Below, one piece after another: positions 61,985 through 64,000 of a DNA stretch of 64,000 nt (position 1 is the stretch's first letter; each line of letters starts with the position of its first letter). A model generated the notes under the pieces. That model was given only the letters and a program-made list of their open reading frames with translations. It ran no database searches and had not been told where the DNA came from. The position numbers and the translations under genes are program-made. The DNA lies in assembly GCA_013396915.1 (NCBI GenBank), contig VWZL01005131.1, forward strand, positions 143,531-207,530, read 5' to 3'. The stretch comes from Stercorarius parasiticus (taxonomy: Eukaryota; Chordata; Aves; Charadriiformes; Stercorariidae).

Positions 61985-63767
61985 CTGCTGATTGGTCACA
62001 TTAGAAGCAGTATATAATAGTAAGCAATTACTACTTTTCAATTGGTCTGAATTTTTAATTTCCATAGTATTAATTTAGTGAACATTTACTATTTTTCTGT
62101 GTTTTTAACAGTGGAATGATTATTGCAATATGGCACAACTCAAGGTTTTTTGTTTGGTTAGTTGGGGTTTTTAATAGTGTCTTTAAAGTAATTTATATAC
62201 CATGATTATTTAAGTCTTAAATAAACTAGCTAACTAAAAAAAAAGTTAAAAGAGTCAGAAGTTAGATTTTTTTTTTGTCAGGTTTTCTATCTTTTGGCAT
62301 AGCTGTGAGGCCCACTGGGACATGTAAAGAAAATAATCATGAAGTTGATGCTATAGTTTATTTCTCCCAGTAAATGACAGAATGAAGACTGAGACCAAAT
62401 TTTATATCCTTGTTCCACTCCTCAGAGACTACTATGCCACCCCTGGATGGAAGACAAGAAATTAAGAAAAATTAAATGAGCTGTTAATTACAATTTATCC
62501 ACACAATGTGGATGTATATAGCACTTTTAAGATAAGTAAGTTAAATTGATCAAATTTTTCCTAGAATTTGGGTATTCAGAATAGTTTCAAAGCAAGTTGC
62601 AAGATTCATTTCAATGTTCAGAGCAGCGTACGTGTTCTCTAAAATGTAAATAAGAAAAGAGATGTTGGTTTAAATGAGCAAAGTGGGTGAAAAACAAAAT
62701 GGAATATAATTTATGGAATAAGGAGATAATCAACTGCTTCTCAAAATTAGGGGTGGAAAGGAAACGTTAGCAAGACAATGACTGGATAGGATATAGCATT
62801 TCTTCAATGCATGGGTGTTGACTGGGTCAGCAAGGAAGATTTAGCAAGAAAGAATGTTTATAAGAACGAAGGCTAAATAGAAATAATAGAAGCAGTAGTA
62901 AAGCCTAAAAAGATATGTAATCAAATCACTAATACAGCTCACATACATGCTGACACTGAATAATATGCCTTTACCCAGTGACAATTTATTGCAGGTAATT
63001 CTCTAAAACAAAAAGTTTTAATTAGGCATGTTCACAATTAAGTATGAGCTATGTCTTTCATTGATCAGCCGTTGCCATATTTGGGCAAAATAGCTTCTGT
63101 TGTCTTTTTATTGCCAATACATGTATAATTTCCTAGCTGGCTTCTTGCAAACACAAACACACATCCTTGAAGAACTATAGGTTTCTTCTTGAAGACTACA
63201 TTCCACAGTAACAGTTGCCTTAGAAAGATTACTAAAAGCAGGATTTATCCTGGTTTTTTATGCTTTGCTTTTTATGATCATATCCATTTCATATGATGAA
63301 ATTTAGAGGTAAAATAGTCCCAAATTGCATTACAGTGATGGTATTCACTGAAGAACTGAGTGAAACTGCATTGTTGGATTAAACAGTACACAGAATCATT
63401 ATCACACAATGGAGGGAAAAGAAGCCCAATGCTGAAAAGAAAATCAGAGACTAACTGACAGAGTAGATGTTCCATGGACTCCTAAAACCAATTAAACACA
63501 TGAGCAGACCTTCACAAACGGAGCTATGATGAATGGAAATGGAAAAGAGAGATTAATTATAAAAGAGAGTAGCAGAAAACTGAAAAGAACCTACAAGATT
63601 TGCTGCATTTTTCATGCTTCTTATTGCAGTGAAGTTTTTCTTTGCTACTATATTTCAGATTTTGACACTAGATCTTTTTAAAAAACACATCTGAAATTTT
63701 ACTGTAGGGTGTATAATATTTATAGAAACAAACTAGCTTTTATTACAATAGCAACTAAGCTTGTTTG

Positions 63768-63813
63768 CTTTCTTTTCTTTTTTTTCTTTTTCTTTTTTTT
63801 CTTTTTTCTCCTC
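63768..63813 (+). repeat. Polypyrimidine tract
   Basis: About 46 uninterrupted T/C bases made of TTTTC-type units and ending in TCTCCTC. The minus-strand frame over it begins in unrelated sequence and ends in a Lys/Arg run (KRKKRKRKKRKE), which reflects this composition only. Confidence 0.88.
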
Positions 63814-64000
63814 GATGGAAACATGTCTTTCTGGAGAGCTTGGAGATATCTGAAGGAATGTAGCTTGGCATCAAACTAAATTGACTAGCGCAATGTAATA
63901 CTGTTGCCAGTCTGTATTTGTCAGAAGTAGCTACAAGAATGAGGTCTAAAATATATTTGTGAGAAAGACAAGAAGTTGGCCAAAACAAGTGGTAGACTTC

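Larger units (their letters stand above)
60834..64000. other. AT-rich non-coding DNA, no gene seen
   Basis: No exon or dispersed repeat recognised. Two pyrimidine-rich low-complexity tracts occur at 61954-61984 and 63768-63813. Short frames have no family features. Confidence 0.73.

Noticed and set aside
63755..63988. Lys/Arg-rich C-terminus of a minus-strand frame as a nuclear localisation signal
   Set aside because: It is the translation of the polypyrimidine tract at 63768-63813 and not a protein feature.

Overview
The window looks like bird (sauropsid) chromosomal DNA from a gene-poor region, either intergenic or inside a very large intron. The evidence is the repeat content. Every recognisable dispersed repeat is a CR1 LINE, with the typical 3' ends built from short ATTCTATG or ATTCTGTG repeats, plus one avian-style LTR remnant. 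I see no Alu, L1 or other mammalian-type repeats. No host protein-coding exon, rRNA, tRNA, CRISPR array or bacterial-style operon could be supported. Nearly all open frames in the AT-rich parts are 60-150 codons, low complexity and unrelated to any family I recognise. Every frame with recognisable protein similarity lies inside CR1 copies.

Layout. 1-9.3 kb: AT-rich single-copy DNA with homopolymer and simple repeats. 9.31-12.49 kb: a long 5'-truncated CR1 on the + strand with remnants of the ORF2 endonuclease and reverse transcriptase. It is interrupted by a 498-bp direct duplication that flanks a single N at 9849 and is almost certainly an assembly artefact. 12.5-24.5 kb: AT-rich DNA with no genes. 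24.49-24.57 kb: a CR1 3' stub. 25.9-28.78 kb: an older, heavily decayed CR1 (+) that still shows both the endonuclease start and the reverse transcriptase. 28.8-50.7 kb: AT-rich DNA with one very old CR1 scrap (35.91-36.12 kb) and a 98-bp polypurine tract (30.72-30.82 kb). 50.76-51.54 kb: a CR1 endonuclease fragment joined directly to a probable ERV LTR remnant. 54.36-55.11 kb: a CR1 copy whose 5' part is inverted relative to its 3' part, the expected result of twin priming. 57.05-57.48 kb: an old CR1 3' fragment (+). 59.88-60.83 kb: a CR1 3' fragment on the - strand. 60.8-64 kb: AT-rich DNA with simple repeats.

How the parts relate. The coding remnants are pieces of one kind of machine, the CR1 ORF2 protein (APE-type endonuclease, reverse transcriptase and C-terminal region), in successive states of decay. 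None appears able to make a full protein. The 9.3-kb and 50.8-kb copies are close relatives, as are the 54.4-kb and 60-kb copies. The most useful observations are the probable false duplication at 9849, the twin-primed CR1 at 54.4 kb and the CR1/LTR junction at 51.18 kb. I did not find a convincing undescribed biological system.
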